From Sorex araneus (taxonomy: Eukaryota; Chordata; Mammalia; Eulipotyphla; Soricidae), in NCBI RefSeq assembly GCF_027595985.1, contig NC_073302.1, forward strand, positions 212,491,189-212,555,188: a stretch of 64,000 nucleotides of DNA, in the 5' to 3' direction. The notes beneath the pieces are model-generated. The model was not told the DNA's origin, ran no database searches, and saw nothing but the letters and a program-made list of their open reading frames with translations. Positions 46,502-58,720 of the stretch are shown piece by piece. Positions within the stretch are counted from its first letter, which is position 1; each line of letters starts with the position of its first letter. A program made the translations under genes and the position numbers.

Positions 46502-48412
46502 CTATATACCATAGATGAGTGCAATCTTTCTATGTCTGTCTCTCTCTTTCTGACTCATTTCACTCAGCATGAAACTTTTCATGCCCATCCACTTGACTAC
46601 AAAATTCTTGACCTCCTTTTTTCTAACAGCTGCATAGTATTCCATTGTATAGATGTACCAAAGTTTCCTCAACCAGTCATCCGTTCTGGGGCATTTGGGT
46701 TTTTTCCAGATTCTGGCTATTGTAAACAGTGCTGCGATGAACATACATGCGCAGATGTTGTTTCGATTGTACTTTTTTGCCTCTCTGGGATATATTCCCA
46801 GCAGTGGTATTGCTGGGTCAAATGGGAATTCAATATCTAATTTTTTGAGAGTCGTCCAAATTGTTTTCCAGAAGGGCTGAACCAGTCGGCATTCCCACCA
46901 GCAGTGAAGAAGGGTCCCTTTCTCCCCACATCCTCTCCAACAGCGGTTGCTTTTGTTCTTTTGGATGTGTGCTAGTCTCTGTGGTGTGAGGTGGTATCTC
47001 AAAGTTGTTTTGATCTGCATCTCTCTGATGATTAGTGATACAGAGCACTTTTTCATGTGCCTTTTGGCCATTCGTATTTCTTCCTTGGTAAAGTTTCTGT
47101 TCATTTCTTTGCCCCATTTTTTGATGGGGTTGGATGTTTTCTTCTTGTAGAGTTCAACCAGTGCTTTATATACCATTGATATCAACCCCTTATCTGATGG
47201 GTATTGTGTAAATATCCTTTCCCATTCTGTGGATAGTCTTTGTATTCTGGTCACTGTATCTCTTGCAGTGCAGAAGCTTTTTAGTTTAATGTAGTCCCAT
47301 TTGTTGATCTCTGTTTTTACTAGATTGCTTAGTTCCGTGTCACCTTTGAAGATACCTTTATCTTCAATATCGTGGAGGGTTTCGCCGACCTTGTCTTCAA
47401 TGTACCTTATGGTTTGTGGTCTAATGTTGAGGTCTTTAATCCATTTTGATCTGACTTTTGTGCATGGTGTCAGGTCAAGGTCTAAACCCATTTTTTTGCA
47501 TGTGGTTGTCCAGTTGTGCCAGCACCATTTGTTAAAGAGGCTTTCCTTGCTCCACTTCACATCTCTTGCTCCCTTATCAAAGATTAGATGGTCATACATT
47601 TGGGGTTGTGTGTAGGGTTATTCCACCCTGTTCCATTGGTCTACGGCTCTGCCTTTGTTCCAGTACCATGCTGTTTTAATTGTTACTGCTTTGTAGTAAA
47701 GTTTGAGGTTGGGGATGGTGATGCCTCCCATCATCTTTTTCCCAAGAATTGTTTTAGCTATCCTTGGACGTTTGTTATTCCATATGAATTTTAGGATTGC
47801 TTGATCCATTTCTTTGAAGAATGTCATGGGTATATTTATAGGGATCGCATTGAATCTGTATAATGCTTTAGGGAGTATTGCCATTTTGACAACATTGATT
47901 CTCCCTATCCACGAGCAGGGTATATGTTTCCATTTCCTCATGTCCTCTTTGATTTCATGGAGTAGCGTTATGTAGTTTTCTTTGTAAAGGTCTTTTACTT
48001 CCTTGGTTAAGCTGATTCCGAGGTACCTGATTTTCTGGGGCACGATTGTGAATGGGATTGCTTTTTTCATGTCCCTTTCCTCTGCCTCATTGTTTGCATA
48101 TATGAAGGCTATGGATTTTTGGGTATTGATTTTGTAGCCTGCAACTTTACTGTATAAGTCTATTGTTTCTAAGAGTTTCTTAGTAGAGGTTTTAGGCTTC
48201 TCTAGATATAGTATCATGTCGTCTGCAAATAGTGAGAGTTTGATTTCTTCCCTTCCTATCTGGATGCCCTTAATCTCTTTTTCTTGTCTAATAGCTATCG
48301 CAAGTACTTCCAGTACTATATTGAAGAGGAGTGGTGAGAGTGGGCATCCTTGTCTTGTGCCTGATCTCAGAGGAAAGGCCCTTAGTTTTTCCCCGTTGAG
48401 GATAATGCTTGA
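46502..48412 (-). pseudogene. L1 ORF2 C-terminal half, one in-frame stop
   Basis: ORF2 encodes the L1 endonuclease/reverse transcriptase; this copy keeps only the C-terminal half. The first segment (48412-47618) holds the end of the reverse transcriptase, with [13 protein letters not shown] and the catalytic FADD box (48218-48229) intact. A TAA at 47618-47620 interrupts it. The frame continues unchanged from 47617 to the natural stop at 46502, through LIFDKG, SDKGLI, NPIKKW and the zinc-knuckle-like CX3CX7HX4C (46889-46942, all four ligands present) to PFDPAIPLLGIYP and YTMEYYAA. The two parts add to about 635 residues, half the length of a complete ORF2. The endonuclease domain, ORF1 and the 5' UTR promoter are gone, so the copy cannot mobilise itself. 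An ATG at 47599 opens a 365-codon frame, but nothing suggests expression. Confidence 0.95.
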
Positions 48413-48559
48413 CTGGCTAGAATTTTTAAAACACAAGGTTTCAGAGAGATTCCGATTTGGTCATTGGGGTGGAATCTCAGGTCTCTGAGTTTCTGAAAAG
48501 CTTTCTAGGCCAATCTGTTTGGAAAATGGTTTAAAGACATCTCGCTTAAATGAACTGAT

Positions 48560-48735
48560 CATAGGCCAGGCAGATGGTTCAAAGGGCTGGCACAAACACT
48601 CTGCTATAAGATCCCAGGGTTCAATCCCCGGCATTGCATGGACACTGGAGAGACCTGCCAAGCACTTAGCTAGTAATGGTCTCCAGGCACTGTCAAGTGT
48701 ATCCTTGACCCCTCCCCACAAGTAAAAAGCCATCT
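48560..48735 (+). repeat. Degenerate older SINE
   Basis: 'gccaggcagatggttcaaag', box B-like 'agggttcaatccccggcatt', body 'ggtctccaggcactgtcaag', tail 'ccccacaagtaaaaagcc'. The tRNA-derived layout is clear, but the body differs from type I and II. Confidence 0.7.
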
Positions 48736-49269
48736 AAAATGCACACAGCCAATTATTTTTAAAATTTGGGGCTCAAATTCAGACCTTTCTGTGGCTCTGT
48801 GGAATTAGCTGCAATTCCCTTAAAGAATTTTTATTCTTGCGCATTCATAATATCATATCATAATATTATATGTTAGTCATAAAATATAATAATACGGGTA
48901 AAAGGAATTTTGAAACACTGAATAAATATAATGTGTTATGATTATTAAATAATTTCTCCAATCCCATTAGAACTAAACCATATGATTTGTGTGCTTTTAC
49001 TGTGCAAGAGATGAAGCTCCATAGGTAACATAGATAGTTTAAAGATTCTATGAACCAAGCATAAATTAAACAAAATGACACTAAGGCTGAAGTAATGTAA
49101 GCAAGCACAAAATAAAACACTTTAGTGAATTCAACGTAGAATAATGCACTGTGACATTACTGTTTGCCTATTCCAAATACCCTGACTTAATTTGACATCA
49201 TAAAGGAAAAGGCTAGGATGAAGACCAAGAAGTGTAAAGACAAAGAAAAGGATAAATTGATAAATGAAA

Positions 49270-49700
49270 ATTGTTTGAGTGTGATCATGACCAGGCCATT
49301 CATATGTCTCATATAGCCTGGAAACAATCTCATACTTATTGGAAGATGTGACCTTTAAATGTTCCTTACTTGCAAAAAAGACAAATATTGCAGGAGCTGG
49401 GTGTTAGCTTGTAGAGTCATCAGTCCTGTCGGCTCTTCCATGGGAGGCGACTGCGGGGAGTGTGCAAACTGGAGATGAGCAAATGTGTTACTTATGCTGT
49501 ACACTGGCAGACTTCAGGGTACGCTTTCCTTGACAGCTCCCTGATTTCTTTAACACAGCAAATCTTTAATCAGTCTAGATATGTTAAAATGTGATTTTTA
49601 CAGTGAATTGACCTGGTGAAGCACTTGAGCTGAAATGTGTATTTTTCCTCCTCCAAAGCTGACTTTTAGGGGAAAAAATCAGATATTCTATGATATACTT
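49270..49700. promoter_or_regulatory. Candidate conserved noncoding element
   Basis: Non-repetitive complex sequence with 'catatgtctcatatagcctgg'-type E-box context (catatg), 'gtgacctttaaatg', 'atctttaatcag' and 'cttgacagctc'. No frame looks coding and no repeat is recognisable. Confidence 0.28.
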
Positions 49701-50391
49701 TGCCTTAGTGACAAGATGTTTTGGGGGAAATCATCCAAGCTTGAAATAAAATCTTTATTGAAAGTAATTCTACATTCATGCCAGTCAGATACATTGTAGG
49801 ATTAGACCAGATATCCCAGGGGGAAAGTACGGTATATGCTCTAGGCAGAGTTGATTATTTGGACCTCCTGTCAGTTCTTAACTTCCTGACAATGGCTGAT
49901 GCATTCAAAGCCGCTTCAACTCTGTTTTCATCTTTATTTTGAGAGAAAGTTAATACACTTTACCTTAACTACGCCAAATGTACTGGAAAATAACCCAGTA
50001 ATAAGATATACCCCGCCTACCAAGTAATATCTGTATGCAGAGAACATTTAGCTGTGTATTTTAAAGAAACAAATTCAAGCAGCAAATGACTGAAAGATAC
50101 TGTGATTATTTTTTCTGCTTGAACTTTTAATTTTCCTGGCAAACCCCCTGTGTGCTATCTTTAAACCAATGTGTATACATAATCATGGAGCCACATGAAT
50201 GGCTTTCATTGAAAATCTTCGAATGACTTGGCGGAATTTTAGAATTATTGTTATAATAATACTGTTATCAGATATTTTTAATCTGTTATTTGGTATTAAA
50301 AACAGAAAGACAAGTGTACCAGGTGACATTTGATTCTATTTAGATGATAACAGTTTCGGATGTTCCTTTGGAAAAAGTCATAGAAAGTTTT

Positions 50392-50412
50392 TTGTATATA
50401 TATATATATGCA
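50392..50412. repeat. Short TA repeat
   Basis: tgtatatatatatatatgca. Confidence 0.8.
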
Positions 50413-50761
50413 TAATTAACAGTAACTAATGAAAATAAAAAGGCAGAATTTCACATTTGGATTTATATTTGATTGACTGTGAAGATGACACATTGTTGTA
50501 GTTCTAAAGGAAAGGCAAAGACACGACCCCAATAGATGCTTCATGTGTTCATTTAAAAGTTCAAAACTTAATTTCATAATTCTCATCTTTTCACTGAATA
50601 TATAAAGTTCATTGATCTCATGGCACTAAATAATGAAAACAGGAAGGTGAAGGGGCCTATGACTCAAGTTTAAGGCAAAATTGAAAGTCTAATATTGTGT
50701 CATGGCAAATGACAAAATACACCCAGGACACAGACATCCCCAAATCGAAATAATGTATTTT

Positions 50762-50880
50762 TTTTTGTTTTCCTAGGGGCTCAGAATAACCCCTAGAAGG
50801 TTGACGGGACCATATGTGGTGCTGGGGATGGAACCGTGGTTGTCTGCAGTGCATCTTGGGTCTCTGGAAAGAACATATTC
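50762..50880 (-). repeat. Degenerate type I-like SINE
   Basis: T-run, 'ggggctcagaataacccct', 'gggaccatatgtggtgctgg', 'ggatggaaccgtggttgtc'. Confidence 0.7.
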
Positions 50881-50954
50881 TGAGAACCATACATCCTACC
50901 CGAGAAATACAAAACTCAAGTCAATAAAAGTTGTTTTACATTTTAAAAAATCAT

Positions 50955-51086
50955 CAGTGGGTTGGGCCTATGGTTCAAACAGTTGGAGTGTCTGCTTTGC
51001 ATATGGGAGACTTGAGATGGATCCCTGTTACCTCTCAGTCCCCTTGAACATTACTGGTTGTACCCCAGCCCACAACCCTAAAAAAA
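50955..51086 (+). repeat. Degenerate older SINE
   Basis: 'gggttgggcctatggttcaa', 'tgtctgctttgcatatggga', 'gagatggatccctgttacct', tail 'accctaaaaaaag'. It sits at the left edge of an older L1 relic. Confidence 0.65.
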
Positions 51087-51109
51087 GACCATCAAAGTCC
51101 TTCGCTGAG

Positions 51110-51490
51110 AGAATAAACTAAAGACAGCCATGCAATAGAATATTTACTCAAACAAAAAAGGAATGAAGAACCAAACCACAAAAGACATGGAGGAATCTCA
51201 AATACATATTGCAAGCAAAGGAGTTGCTATAAAATTGCTGTATATGATTTTATGCATATACCATTCTGGAAAAGGCACAACTATGAGGATAGTGAGTATC
51301 AGTGGGTTCCAGGAGTTAGGGAATGGGGAAGGTTGAATTAGCAGAAGAATTTTAGGGCAGTAAATAGCCATTCAGTACTCTACTAAAATCATGGATATAT
51401 TTGGATACATGGATACATACAAACTCATTACACATTTATCAAAACTTGTAGTTTGTCAACCCTTATGTATACCAGGAACTTTACTTAATA
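51110..51490 (+). repeat. Old L1 (L1M-type) 3' end
   Basis: Sense-strand order: 'caatagaatatttactcaaa', 'aaaaggaatgaagaacc', 'acatggaggaatctcaaata', 'tgattttatgcatataccat', 'ttctggaaaaggcacaacta', 'gatagtgagtatcagtgggt', 'cacatttatcaaaacttgta'. This is the well-known end of ancient mammalian L1 ORF2 and 3' UTR. Confidence 0.82.
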
Positions 51491-53784
51491 TTGTGTTTAA
51501 ATATTGGTTCACGAATAGCAATAAGTGTAACACAGGCATGTAATTTGTTAATAATAGGAGAAACTATCTCTTATGTAAAAATAAATTCTATCAAAAAATA
51601 AAATCTGATTAAGATTGTGGTCTTGGGGAATATTTTTATGCAAAAACCCACCATTAACAGTAATGTAAGTGAAGGTGCCTAAAATAAAATTAATTTTAAA
51701 AATCTATTAATTAAACAAAGTAAAACTGAAATATAATCGAAGCAGATTGCATTCGTTCTGGGTTCAGAGGTCAACTTTCCTGTTCATCTATCCTTCTGGC
51801 CACACACAGTTGACTTGCTTTGCACTCTGTTTTAGTCTTCATTTTCAAAACCATATTTAAGACTGTTTTAACTAAGATATCTTTAAGAAACATAATCTGA
51901 TCACTTTGTTATTTGCTTTCTTGGCATTTAAACATTCAGTCTGTATTACATTGTTGTTGACATGTTTTATTTTTATCACTAAGTTATTTCATGCACATAT
52001 GTTTTATCTCCCTCAATTAGATTGCGAAATCTTTGTGTTTAGGTGGTATGTTACCTTCAGCTTTACTGGTAGTATTTTTGCTTGTGATCCAAGTCTTGTG
52101 CATTCTCTACCTTCTTGTTACTACAGAGAGTTTTTACTTGATAACTGGCTGACAAGTTAAAATTTTTCTCATCAGGATGCCTTTTTTGCTCTAGCAGAAA
52201 GGAAGATGAACTAAACAGAAATGAGGTATTCCCTAATATTTTTCTATATACACTCAGAACAAAGATGTCCACAGATACTCCTCATAGCTATTTTCTCTCG
52301 TGAGGCGAGAGAGACACCATTCATCAGTGAAGATGTTGAGCTGGTTCCCATTACATTTCTCCCTTCCTTTTTCCTATCTTTTCTTTTCATGTTCTTTGAA
52401 ACAAATTACAGAGACTGACAGGAGAATATAACTAGAAAGTACAATAACTGAATGTAGCATTTAGGGATTTCTTTTTTTGGTAAAAGGAACTCAAAGTGCA
52501 AAATATCATCCTTTTGCACTTTTTCATGCTCAATTTTCAAAGGTTTTATGAGTTAGTGTGAAATTACATTAGGTTAAAATGTCAAAAATAGAATACAGGA
52601 GTTAGGAGGCTTATGTAGAAAAGTCTTGACTCCTTATAAGGTCGGTAACACCATGAGAAAGAGTCCATTTTGTTGTCCTCTAGATTTATGTAAAGGTCTA
52701 TAAAGTCTGTTTAATATAATACCATTTTACCATAATACCATATTACAAATTTTAATTACTGGATGAATGACCAATGGTAAGACCCCCCAAAAGCTGCTAT
52801 TCTTTGCCAGTTCCATTCCTTTCTAACTGCATTCAAGACTTTGGATCTTCCTTTGGCTACCCTTAGTTTTGGTTTTCTCCTTTGGAAAATTAGGTCCGTG
52901 GATTGCACTGTTTCTAATTTTCTTGCACTCTAAATCCTACCATTGAACAACCTACTGTTAAAAAAATGGTAAAATCTTTTTGTTCTCACACGTGGATTAC
53001 GTGAATTGACTTATAAGGAAAGTTGACAAGTTTGGAGATACTTTGCAGATGTAGTCATCAATGGTGAAGTAAGTAAATCCTGAAACATGAAGAGTTTGTA
53101 ATAGCATCTTTATATCTGTATGTAAACTTTATACACATCTCTATATATTTATACATATTCTAGAAATATGTAAAGCACATGTATAATGTCTTTTCTTTCA
53201 GATACAACCTCACTTATTAAAATAAAAGAGTGAAATAAAAAAAGCAGGCCCTAGGGATTTCTAAGAAATAGATATCAGACTCCTGTTTGCTTGCAAGCAT
53301 AAGGGTGTGTCTGTCGTCTGCAGTTTCATTTTTATAGCACTGATAAAACAATGGTGGCTACGGACCAAGAGAGGCACTTGAGTGAAGGAAAGACATGCAG
53401 ATTTGCTTTACCAAAATTGCTGTCTTCTTGGTGGGAACGGACACTGACGTTGAAGCAGCACTGAAAAAGGATGATGTGATCAACCAATAATACCCACATG
53501 GGATTTGAAATGGAGCATGTTAGCAAAGGTGCCAGGAATGTGCCATTCAATGAAAAAATAAATTGCCAAAGGAAATTAGATATGTCTCCAGAAGGAAGAC
53601 AAGGTATTTCTGGGTAGACAGACTCTGACAACTTGAGAGTTCTACATTGCTGGGACTGGGGTGGAGGAGAGTTTGAACTAAGTTGCCATCAAGTAAGAAT
53701 AGAAAGAAATAGGAAAAAAATATAGCTGGAGTGAAGTATAAAGTATAAAGTATAAAGTAGACAGTGAAATTTTAAATGTACTAG
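51491..53784. other. Intronic sequence without secure features
   Basis: AT-rich. 'ctccctcaattagattgcg' near 52010 resembles the end of an old mammalian repeat but cannot be assigned. Open frames at 51906-52418 and 53332-53631 look like chance. Confidence 0.45.
53731..53760. repeat. Short heptamer-like tandem (agtataa)n
   Basis: gaagtataaagtataaagta repeated about four times with period eight. Confidence 0.85.
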
Positions 53785-53912
53785 ATTGCTCAGTGGGCTG
53801 AGTGCATGCTTAATGCAGGATTTCAATCTCTGAAAGAGCCCTGATCCCCAGAACTGCCAGAGGTAACTCCTGAGCACAGTGCCAGATGTGAGACAAGCCC
53901 CAAATATCTACT
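53785..53912 (+). repeat. Degenerate type I-like SINE
   Basis: 'agattgctcagtgggctgag', 'tgatccccagaactgccag', 'aggtaactcctgagcacagt', 'gccagatgtgagacaagcc'. Confidence 0.7.
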
Positions 53913-55604
53913 TCTGTAACTGCATCTATTTCCTTATAAGAATTAATTTTCACAGATAATGCTTTGAAGTTGTTTCACAGGAAGAATTATGTCTTGGCAA
54001 TTCTTTCACAATAGCACAATATATACCTACTGTATTTTGAAAAAACAACTCTCTAATATTTATGAAAAGTATTTTAAAATCCAGCTCACGAAAGCATTCA
54101 TTCCTACCTACTCACATTACAATGTTTGTTTGACTTTATAATCAGATCTTATCTGGAAATATATCCATATATAAATTTATAGAAAGGAAAATATAGTTTC
54201 TCAAAGTTAAAAAATATCCATTCCCTCCCCCCCAGCCTTGCAGATGGATCTGGATTCTCCATGTGCTATAAGGACCTTTAGTTAAATAGTTTTAAAAGAA
54301 GAAAATCCATTTCTAGTGGAAATGTGATTGAGAGAGAGAGGAAGAGGAGAGATGTTCAAGGTTGCTGAATAGGAGGTAGATGGACTCTGTTTTGTGTTTA
54401 TACACTTGTCCCCTTGCATGGCGCCTCCCTGCAATGTCTTATCTAGGGGGATTATGACTATGACAACACTCATAATTCATAGAAGCCCAATGGAACAGTT
54501 TGATTCTCTTCAATTGGGTGAAAAAAAATCTCTTGTTGAATCTTGCTTTGCAATGAACACAAACTCACACTCATTATTACTTATGGTGCTTTTCTTTATG
54601 GATGAAGCACATCGCAGCCAAGTAGCGGTAGTCACCAGCTGATGACCATAAGGAAAGGCAAACACTGTCAGTAGAATAACATTCTTAGCCAAGTGTTTAT
54701 GTTGGATACATATACAATACATAACTGTTCTTAACTAATGATACAAAGTCAGCCTCCCCAAGTTTCCCCTTTTGTATTTTTTCTTACCACCCATGTGTTG
54801 AGCCCGATTTTCTCAGGACTTAAGCCCCACCCTAAAAGTAAATTCTTTTTTACTTGCAAGCTGGATTTCTTCTAATTTTCCAAGTGAATATCATACATCA
54901 AATGAGTTTGAGTTAGTTACAAACACAATTGTGGGGGGTGTGATTGTTAATGCAATTTCCAGAGACTTTTTATATCTGTACTGAGAGGATATTCAACAAT
55001 GGCCTAATCTGGACACTTTGAAATTTTTAAAGCATATTGCCATTTATAATCTTTTGTTTATATTTTCTCTCACAGCAAGGGTTGTTCTTCCAACTGCAGG
55101 TTGGCAGGACAGCTATATTTTTCACCAACAACTGTATTTTCTTCTTGCGCCCACTTTCCTGGCTTACAACTTTCTTCAATGCATTCCCTAATTAAAATAA
55201 TGCTAGAATGACATTGTTCTGAACAGACATTTCCTTGATAAATTCAACACTAAGATGCAAGATCTGGAAAACTGCTGGGACAAGGTGGTAGAGATTGAGG
55301 CTTTAGTTCGTGAGTGGGAAGGTGGACGCAACTAAATCAGAATGAAGCTGGTGCAGCCAGAACGTGGCTCCCAGGCTTGAGAGAGGAGGAATATTGAGAT
55401 CACAAGAAGTTAAGCAATACAGGTTGGTAAAACAGCTTTTCAGAGGTCAGAGAGGAAGAACCACACTCACAGGAACAACAACTGATGACTGTCCCAGTTA
55501 ATGACGCTAATATGACACTGACAGTCGAAGAGTCAGCTCAGGACCAAGGTATCAGCTCTCCAATAAAGGTCTTGGCTATATTTCTTGTTGTTTCTAATTT
55601 GGGG
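53913..55604. other. Intronic unassigned sequence
   Basis: No exon recognised. 55240-55570 is more GC-rich, with 'gaatgaagctggtgcagcc' and a final 'ccaataaaggtcttgg', which could be the edge of an LTR-type repeat, unproven. Confidence 0.35.
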
Positions 55605-55760
55605 CCATGCCAATGATTTCTCAGTGCTCACTCCTGGCTATATACTCAGGGGTCATTCCTGCAGCACTAGGATGATCATTTGGGGCACCAAGTGTCGAAC
55701 CCAGGTTGGACACAGGCAAGGCAAGTACCCTATGTGCTGTACTCTCTCTCTCTGCCCCTT
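55605..55760 (-). repeat. Degenerate type I-like SINE
   Basis: Antisense: 'tttctcagtgctcactcctg', 'tatatactcaggggtcattc', 'gtcgaacccaggttggacac', 'aggcaaggcaagtaccctat'. Confidence 0.8.
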
Positions 55761-55844
55761 ACTTTCATTTAGTCATTGCCTTATGCCACTCCAACGCGTT
55801 CTCTTCTTTCTCCTGACGCAAGCTCTATATGAGATATATTCTAT

Positions 55845-55965
55845 CAGTCACACTTTAGAGATGGAACACTTGAGGCTTAGGGAGGGTGCCCAATGTCACA
55901 ACAAGAAACAGCTGTTCTGAGACTTAAACTCAGGTCATCTGGGCGTAGAAGCTGAGCCCTTATGT
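55845..55965 (-). repeat. MIR relic
   Basis: Antisense MIR order: 'tttagagatggaacacttga', 'ggcttagggagggtgcccaa', 'tgtcacaacaagaaacagct', 'gacttaaactcaggtcatct'. Confidence 0.75.
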
Positions 55966-57749
55966 CGGTATCTGTCCATTCTCCTCATAGGTTTCTTTAC
56001 TTTCCTACTCTTTTCCCTCAGTCTGATCTCTTTAGTTCCCAACCTTACATCCCTTGTCTTCCTATCCAGAGCTCTGAGCCAGCCTATTCCCCTCCTTCCC
56101 CTGGTCCCAGCTCACTTAACCCCAGCCTGGGTAAGAGCCCCAGGCCCCTTGATTTCCTGGCAGGAGAATAAAGACAGCTGACAGTGAGAAAAGTCTGTGA
56201 AGGAGAATATGAGCGCAGTCGTGGTTATGGCTTTGCTGCCTGAGAACTCCCTCTGTCAGGGAACTGCGCTGCCTTCCCACACTTGCTCCATGGACAGATG
56301 TTTTCAATTATTATCACTGACAGGCCTCCAGGCCAGGTTCCTTTCTGATTGGCTGTTAATGGACTCAGAGGGGAATAAAGGAAACTGAGGCTAGGACACA
56401 AAACACCTCAGTCATCACTTTAATCATGTTTCTCCAAAGCAACTGGTCGGGTTGGCCAGTTCACCCAGAATTGGAATCCTTTTGTAAACACAGACTCAAT
56501 TTCCTTTTAAACCTTTCTTTCATTCTGGTTTCAATTTTTTTTCTGCCCATAGTTCTTCTGACATTGTAAGAGAGTGAGACATTTGTCATTTCTTTACCAA
56601 TTCTTCCCTTTTGTTGTGCTTCCAGTTTTTTGGGTACATACAAGGAAATTGTGGGAGTTAGAATTTTGAAAAATTTAACTTGATCCTGCTAGACTTGGTA
56701 GTTTTGGAATCATTTACAAAGGTGACCGTGTCTGATCTGGAAGAACCAATACCAACCAATGTGTCCAATTCTAATATTCTGTGGGAGTATTTCCCCAAAG
56801 TCCAAAGTTAATTCTCATGTAAATTTTGCACCAACCACAGGGTTTGTTGGTGGTCATTTGACATGGTCCTCCTGTAAGATTACTAGGTCTCCCCCCATCC
56901 CCCTGGATTTCTAGCTAAAAATGGTATCAGTGAAAATTTCTCTGATTTCCTTTCCTTACCATTTATGGTGTAAGGAGATGTAATTGATCTTGAAAGAAAT
57001 AAGAGGGAAGCCTTGGGAGAATTGATATTAGGAAACAGCTGAGACACGACACTGATGGGCCTCTCCTCTAAGTATCTTCTTCAGTGGGATCGATTATATT
57101 TGGTAACATGCAGCTTCTGACAGCTCATTGTTTATTCCTCCTTCATGCTTTCATAAATTGGATCATCAGGTGGATTAAAGCTCTGCAGTTCATTTTTATT
57201 TCCTATTCTTTGTGTCATTTATCTGGTTAGGAAAAAATGTTCTCAAGATGTTTCACTGTTTCTGTGTATTAGTTTTATGTTCCTTTGATGTCCTGAACTT
57301 AGGTTTGTGTGTGGTCTATCTTGCTCAAGTCCCCAAAATGTCTCATCTCTACTGCCACTAGACACACGATAGCAGCAGACAAACAGGTCATCAAATGTAT
57401 TTGGTAAAGTAGGCAAAAATCTATAGACTTCATTCTGAAGCCTGGAGTCTTCATTTTAATTTCTGAAAAATATCTCTGACTTCCCAGCTAAACTCTATAA
57501 GCATCAAGGTACAATATTATATGATGTTAATTCATCCCTTTGGAAAAAAAAGGCACATGAGGGTTAAAACATATGCTTCCTTCTTCACTCAGAAAAAGAT
57601 TTATTCCAACCTTTTGGGGGATCACATATAGCTCTAAACCAGCTGAAGCTAAAAACATCAAAGTTGGCATGACTTCAGTTATCACTGAATCAGGAAGATC
57701 AAGCCAAGTTTTTGAAGAAATTGGTTGAGCACTTTAAAAATAAAATAAG
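55966..57749. other. Intronic unassigned sequence
   Basis: 55966-56400 is pyrimidine-rich then GC-moderate, with 'ctgattggctgttaatgg' (CCAAT-type) near 56346. The remainder is AT-rich. No exon found. Confidence 0.4.
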
Positions 57750-58720
57750 TTAAAATGCTCTCTCTGAGCATGTTCAGTGGGAGATTTTTAAATATTTTCC
57801 TTAGGTTGGCTCTATTTTGCTCTTCACTTTGGAACCATTTCAACAAATGCTATCTAATTAGTCTTTATTAAATTGCTCATTAATGTCCTAGCCAAGACCT
57901 ACCTGAGGGCACCTGCAAGGTGATGTTTTCACCTGTTTTCCAAGGAGCCACTATAAAATGGTCAGTACTCAGTGTTTTGCAGTCTGTTATGGCTCAGTTG
58001 TATGATTTGGGATGGGATCACTATGGGGAGGGGGATGAGTACCAGGGGTTGAAGCAGTTTCTAACAACACAGTACACTGAGTACAGCAGATAAAGCATTA
58101 CCTGCTGCTTTTCTTCCCTCAGTTACTCACATTATTCCCTTCGCCCTCTCCCCCCCCCACTAATGTGTAGAATGGTTTTAGCATTTGAAAAACATCAGGA
58201 AGTTTAAATAAACTTTCAAGCACAGAAATATAGTCTTCAAACTTTAAACAGAGTAGATCAAGGGTTGGTGATTTCCCGAGAGGATTGCATTCACTTTGGA
58301 CCATTACATAAACAGCATCGTGCAATGCTACTGACAGTTTGGGAGCCCACATTTATTTTTCAGAAAAAGTAAACTGACACTGCTTTACCTGGGATGAGAA
58401 AAATTGACAGATCTGGAGGATCGTCAACATTGCACTTGTTATCACCACCATCTGATGCTGTTTCAAGATGTAAATGTCTTAAACGGTATCAACAACCTGG
58501 CGAGAATATTGCTTCTTACAGCAGAGCCCTTTTACTAGTTTCAACACTGCAATCTCAGGAATTTCTTTAGTGGAGAGTGCGCAGTGAAATCATCCAATAG
58601 CATTTTTCTACGGTGATAATACTTTGCATGTATAATGGCCCAAGGGAATTGCCTTACGGTGAGATTGCAGTTCTACCTGTCTAAGTAGCACTGAACCCAT
58701 AAATCGTCAAGAGGAGAGTC
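57750..58720. promoter_or_regulatory. Candidate conserved noncoding cluster
   Basis: About 950 bp without recognisable repeats and with complex composition. It contains 'tctaattagtc', 'gctcattaatgtcc', 'ttttcacctgttttcc' (E-box CACCTG, a ZEB/SNAI-type site), 'cacttgttatcacc', 'atccaatagc' and 'gtgataatac'. An antisense frame at 58119-58352 is open for 77 codons but matches no known protein. Assigned from texture; an unrecognised exon cannot be excluded. Confidence 0.35.

Larger units (their letters stand above)
46036..48412 (-). mobile_element. Young 5'-truncated L1 insertion
   Basis: A single insertion of 2377 bp bounded by a perfect 15-bp target duplication ctggctagaattttt at 46021-46035 and 48413-48427. 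On the minus strand it starts inside the reverse transcriptase domain of ORF2, runs to the natural ORF2 stop (46502-46504), then a 3' UTR of about 465 bp with a G-rich polypurine tract, and ends in an A-rich tail. The perfect duplication and single coding lesion point to a recent event from an active lineage. It lies within the presumed ARHGAP15 intron in the gene's own orientation. Confidence 0.96.

Noticed and set aside
46502..47599. 365-codon minus-strand open frame as an independent gene
   Set aside because: It is the C-terminal part of L1 ORF2, continuous in frame with the segment above the TAA at 47618.
58119..58352. 77-codon minus frame as an exon of ARHGAP15
   Set aside because: Translation does not match any part of the protein as I remember it; kept only as part of a possible noncoding element.
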